A DNA stretch of 36,921 bases from Ignavibacteriae bacterium HGW-Ignavibacteriae-2 (GTDB lineage Bacteria > Bacteroidota > Ignavibacteria > Ignavibacteriales > Melioribacteraceae), in contig PGYT01000026.1 of the NCBI GenBank assembly GCA_002839805.1, positions 1-36,921 on the forward strand. Reading direction: 5' to 3'. The notes beneath the pieces are model-generated. The model did no database searches, was not told the DNA's origin, and saw nothing but the letters and a program-made list of their open reading frames with translations. The first letter of the stretch is position 1. Each line of letters starts with the position of its first letter. The position numbers were made by a program, and so were the translations under genes. Of the stretch, positions 33,452 to 36,921 are shown one piece after another.

Positions 33452-35927
33452 AATTTCCCGCCTCAATCATATTAACGAATATTTTATAAGCTCCGGGAAT
33501 ACCAGCCGGCAATTGCCGAAACCATGAATATCCTGTATAAATAAAAATCCCTTTACCAAAACGAGTAAATAACGTACCGCCATTTAAATCTTTCTCGTTA
33601 TTGTCATGTCCGGAATAAGCCGACTCATATTTAGAATCCCATTTATCGGCAAAATATAACCCGCGTTCCTGAACCCATCCGTTAAAATCTTCCTCAGTAA
33701 TTTTATTGGGGAAATTTAGAAGCTGGTGTTTTGTATTTAGAAAAGTCACTTTACTTTTTTCTTCCGTTATACGATCTCTTCCGATCTCTATTGGGTAAGG
33801 TCCAAAATTATCCACTTGTAATCCAAATGAAACATTATATTGGACAATAAACGTTCCACCGTTTTTTACATATTCTAGAAGCTTCTGCTGACTATATTTC
33901 AATCTTTCACGAGTGTTGTAAGCGCGAATGCCTGTTATTATTGCTCCATACCGTGTTAGATCACCGGTTTCCAATAGTTCGTCACTCAATAAAGTAACAT
34001 CGTATCCCAGATTTTTTAAACACTCGGGAATTTCGTCTCCTGAGCCCATTATATAACCAATGTTCATATTTTCCCTTTTGATATTCAGTTTTACAAGTTG
34101 AATTTCGGAATCGGGAAAATAAACCTGTCTTTTAATATGAGGATATGATATTTCAACAAGTGCTTTGTTATATATTTCCGCACCGGCATTTATTTCAATT
34201 TTCATAACGCTTTCGCCGGATTCGGCCGGAGCTTTAACATTAACGGTTATAAGTTTTTCATCATATTTTTGTTCGAAGTGAAATGGAACAATATCGGGCG
34301 TTATCTTCCAACTTTTATCCACATGCAGATGTAATTCTCCGTTTATTGCTCCGGTGTTATTTACTAATTTTAGTATAATTTCTTTTGAACTTTCATCGGG
34401 AAATACTGCGACTTTATCATTTGTATTTACAGTTACCGGCGGACGAATTTCAAAAGGGCGGTAAAGTTCTCCGTCCACTCTATCGTTCCACTTGTAAAGA
34501 AGTGGAATCTCGTACTCTAGTTCAACTCCATTATAAATTAGCGATACTCTTACTGGCAACGAGGAATAATTTTCCGCTAAGCCAAGTAAACTTTTATCAG
34601 AAACTTTGAACAAACCTTCGGAAGATTTTTCCTCTAACCAATAAGGTTGCGAAGCCGGATAACCATCGGGAATTTTGATAACTTTTTCTATTGAATAAGG
34701 TATGTTAGAAATCAATTCTTTTTCCAATGTAGAATCAGAGGAAATTGAAGGGTAGCTAATTTTTTTGATTTTAAATTTATTATCCGATCTATTTATAACA
34801 GTTGTAATAATTTTCACTTTTTCATTAGCTGAAGCTGAATAGTCTTCCGATATTGCTTCAATCCATAAACCCGCGCAGGATTGAATTATTGAAAGAAGTT
34901 CTTTGCGTTTAATATCTATCCAGTAATTATTTTCTAATCCGTCTATTTCTTTTTTTAAATTAACCAATAAATTAATTGATGCTCCCGGATTTCCGGAGTC
35001 AAATGATTTTTTTATCGAGTCAATTTTTTGATCTATAATTAGTCCACCCTTAATTCTCGTCCAACTTTGTGAGGATCCATCAAATAAATTTTTCTCTTTT
35101 TTATCGCCTAAAAATTGTTGTAAGTACTCCATTCGGGTTCCACGCGAAGGTGTAGCACCAAAACCTTGACTCTTATGCATAGAACGGCTCTCAGCGGCAA
35201 TTTCAGTATAAGATTTTCCAAGCATAGGATTGAATTCGCCGATGTCAAAAGCTAACAGACCTTTTGTTTCTTCAGGAGATGGCCGCCAGTTATTCCAGAA
35301 TAATTTTTTAGCCTGCCATGGTAAAACAAATTGTAACTGATCCTTAAACTTTGTAGAATCCGCGGCGGCTGTAAATGCTTCAACCGCTAGAGAGGCCGAA
35401 GCGGTATGGTGCCCGTGCCCGCCATTTCCTCCCGGCGGAAATCTTGTGATTATCACATCGGGCTTAAATTTTCTTATTACCCAAACAACATCGCCAAGAA
35501 TTTCCTCTTTCCCCCAAATCCGCAATGCTTCTTCTTCGGTTTTTGAATAACCGAAATCGATAGCTCTTGTGAAAAACTGTTCGCCTCCATCCCTGGCTCT
35601 GGCTTGCAATAATTCTTGCGTTCTAATAATTCCAATTTCATTCCCTTTTTCCGCTCCTATCAAATTCTGCCCACCGTCCCCGCGAGTAAGAGATAAGTAA
35701 GCTGTCCTGTATTTTTTGCTTTTTGAAAGAAATGCTATCAGCCCTGTGTTTTCATCATCGGGATGGGCCCCTATATACAATGCGCTTCCAAGCACACCCA
35801 ATTTATCGATGGCAAGTTTTATTTCCGCGGCGTTATTTACTTTAAGGGGCTGAGCGAAATTAATTGAAAAAACGGTAATGATTATAAGTGACGTATACAA
35901 AAAAAACTTATTAGGTAATTTATTCAT
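33426..35927 (-). CDS. Secreted long PIG-L-family deacetylase with C-terminal amidotransferase-like domain
   Basis: 833 residues. Signal peptide about 1-25. N-terminal zinc deacetylase domain of the GlcNAc-PI de-N-acetylase (PIG-L) superfamily at about 45-290: AHPDDE at 54-59 and GHGHHTAS at 170-177 supply the zinc ligands, with TRGDGGQNLIG and IRTQELLQARARDGG between. These are the marks of LmbE-like deacetylases. The middle (about 350-620) has beta-sandwich-like segments resembling NEW3-type domains. The C-terminal part (about 620-820, GYDVTLLSDELLETGDLTRYGAIITGIRAYN, LLEYVKNGGTFIVQYN) looks like a ThuA/glutamine-amidotransferase-type fold without an evident catalytic Cys. It is much longer than BshB-type enzymes (about 230), so bacillithiol synthesis is unlikely. 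It is first in the operon with the small membrane protein and SSS symporter genes. Confidence 0.88.
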   Translation of the reverse strand: MNKLPNKFFLYTSLIIITVFSINFAQPLKVNNAAEIKLAIDKLGVLGSALYIGAHPDDENTGLIAFLSKSKKYRTAYLSLTRGDGGQNLIGAEKGNEIGIIRTQELLQARARDGGEQFFTRAIDFGYSKTEEEALRIWGKEEILGDVVWVIRKFKPDVIITRFPPGGNGGHGHHTASASLAVEAFTAAADSTKFKDQLQFVLPWQAKKLFWNNWRPSPEETKGLLAFDIGEFNPMLGKSYTEIAAESRSMHKSQGFGATPSRGTRMEYLQQFLGDKKEKNLFDGSSQSWTRIKGGLIIDQKIDSIKKSFDSGNPGASINLLVNLKKEIDGLENNYWIDIKRKELLSIIQSCAGLWIEAISEDYSASANEKVKIITTVINRSDNKFKIKKISYPSISSDSTLEKELISNIPYSIEKVIKIPDGYPASQPYWLEEKSSEGLFKVSDKSLLGLAENYSSLPVRVSLIYNGVELEYEIPLLYKWNDRVDGELYRPFEIRPPVTVNTNDKVAVFPDESSKEIILKLVNNTGAINGELHLHVDKSWKITPDIVPFHFEQKYDEKLITVNVKAPAESGESVMKIEINAGAEIYNKALVEISYPHIKRQVYFPDSEIQLVKLNIKRENMNIGYIMGSGDEIPECLKNLGYDVTLLSDELLETGDLTRYGAIITGIRAYNTRERLKYSQQKLLEYVKNGGTFIVQYNVSFGLQVDNFGPYPIEIGRDRITEEKSKVTFLNTKHQLLNFPNKITEEDFNGWVQERGLYFADKWDSKYESAYSGHDNNEKDLNGGTLFTRFGKGIFIYTGYSWFRQLPAGIPGAYKIFVNMIEAGNYDGQLSNK

Positions 35928-36119
35928 ATTGTTTTATACATGATTTGGATTGATGGTTTCAGATTTAAAACAGCTTAAGAATTAAAAAAAAAATCAATCC
36001 GCTTAACCGATAATCTATATTCGATACTAAAATTATAAGTTATCAGCTAAACGAATTGAAAAATATAATTAATGTAAAATAGGACAATCCACCTTAATAT
36101 GTAATATAAAATTATGTCT

Positions 36120-36707
36120 CTACTTTACAACAGATATTTTTAAGGGGACTTTTAATTCTTCCCAATGAAGAAAAGCAATGGCGGAAGAATCTGTTAAATT
36201 ATCAAATCCATAAGTTAGCCATTCCTGAAATGGAGCTTTTAGCGCTTTAACAGTTACACGCAAAGCGTCTTCTTCTTTTGTATATTGATAACTTCCCCAA
36301 AGTGTGCTGTTTTTACTAAATATTATTGTCCATTCTTTTTCGCTAGGAATAAAATGTAATCCATATTTACCTGCCGGCAGCTTATTGCCTTCAACCATAA
36401 CATCTTTTGAAAAATCGATTGTTGTATTCTCATTAGCACCACCGCGCCATGGATACGGATTATTTTTGGAATATTGATTGCCCGGCGCTAATCCAAAAGG
36501 AACTAATTCGCCCCATATTTTTCTGCCTTTAACTCCGGGTCTGCTGAATGCAATTGTAATATCAGTATCAATACCAATTTCCTGGAATACACTAGCTTTG
36601 GGACTTGGACGAGGTTTATCATTCTGTTGCGCTTCTACTGTAAAAGACATTAGAAGGATAAATGAAAATAATAATATAAAACTGTTACTGAATATATTTG
36701 ATTTCAT
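36120..36707 (-). CDS. DUF2911-family periplasmic protein
   Basis: 195 residues of the DUF2911 family, common in Bacteroidota. A Sec signal peptide covers about 1-26 (LMSFTVEAQQ). The domain core is visible: PSPKASVFQEIG, IAFSRPGVKGRKIWGELVPFG, WRGGANENTTIDFSKDVMVEG, LPAGKYGLHFIPSEKEWTIIFSK and WEELKVPLKI at the end. Function of the family is unknown; it is a beta-rich domain found on exported proteins. The start is well supported by TAGGAGCAGT before ATG. It stands 192 bases from the PIG-L gene in the same direction, so it may be a separate unit. Confidence 0.93.
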   Translation of the reverse strand: MKSNIFSNSFILLFSFILLMSFTVEAQQNDKPRPSPKASVFQEIGIDTDITIAFSRPGVKGRKIWGELVPFGLAPGNQYSKNNPYPWRGGANENTTIDFSKDVMVEGNKLPAGKYGLHFIPSEKEWTIIFSKNSTLWGSYQYTKEEDALRVTVKALKAPFQEWLTYGFDNLTDSSAIAFLHWEELKVPLKISVVK

Positions 36708-36921
36708 ACTGCTCCTAAATTAATTGATAAATATATTTTTTGGACTGTGATGAGATTTACAATTCTTTTTTAGACCCTAGAGTATTTGTATACTGCCCTT
36801 TTAGGATATCGCTTTTCGAGTAATTGGAATTTAACAGAATATAATTTAAAAACCAATGGAGCTTTTGTCTATTTTAAGAGGATAAACATTGTTTAATATA
36901 TAATAGAAGACTTGCCCGAAA

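Noticed and set aside
36846-36921. Minus-strand frame open from the right window edge (about 25 codons)
   Set aside because: Could be the tail of a gene beyond the window, but too short to recognise.

Overview
The window looks like part of a chromosome from the Ignavibacteria/Chlorobi side of Bacteroidota. It is AT-rich. A secreted GH5 enzyme ends in a type IX secretion sorting domain of the 'NYPNPFNPST' kind, common in Ignavibacteriales. Family choices such as DUF2911, long PIG-L deacetylases and HGSNAT-like acyltransferases fit the same group. This is inference; there is no rRNA or marker tree. Almost every gene is on the minus strand; the only convincing plus-strand gene is a YqaA/DedA membrane protein at 4443-5057. 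No tRNA, rRNA, CRISPR array, insertion sequence or phage gene was seen.

Layout, left to right. 1-7480: start of methionyl-tRNA synthetase (cut by the window edge), a YjjG-like HAD phosphatase, a long-chain acyl-CoA synthetase, an HGSNAT-like membrane acyltransferase, the YqaA protein, transketolase and a 113-residue unknown protein. 8048-13587: a sensory block read right to left. It holds a LytTR response regulator, a short orphan piece resembling the C-terminal tail of a chemoreceptor, an outer-membrane porin-like barrel, a small PstS-like periplasmic binding protein and a full tandem-HAMP chemoreceptor. Porin, binding protein and chemoreceptor look like one operon. 14109-18608: an MFS transporter, an ArsB/NhaD-type permease and the GH5 enzyme. 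19026-21015: a CvfB-like S1 protein and an unusual protein with a J-domain-like HPD motif plus leucine-rich repeats. 21710-27314: a complete branched-chain-amino-acid-type ABC importer (livK-H-M-G-F order) followed by a class IV aminotransferase. 27639-31345: a GH27 alpha-galactosidase, an RRM RNA-binding protein and a B12-binding radical SAM protein. 31546-36707: an SSS symporter, a 49-residue membrane protein, a long PIG-L deacetylase and a DUF2911 lipid/periplasmic-type protein.

Two stretches that look empty hold gene wreckage. 21091-21500 (minus) is a frameshifted signal peptidase II (lspA) relic whose pieces can be read in order. 13851-14075 (plus) may be a relic of a ClC chloride channel, much less surely. 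Regulatory candidates are a terminator whose T-run touches the start codon of the HAD gene, a bidirectional terminator at 5065-5098, a hairpin with a CCTCC-type loop at 12260-12292, and a 20-bp-phased direct repeat at 11874-11905 upstream of the porin operon.

The best candidate for a little-described system is the porin / PstS-like / chemoreceptor operon with its neighbouring LytTR regulator and chemoreceptor-tail gene. The second is the HPD-plus-LRR protein. All functional statements rest on motif reading without database searches.
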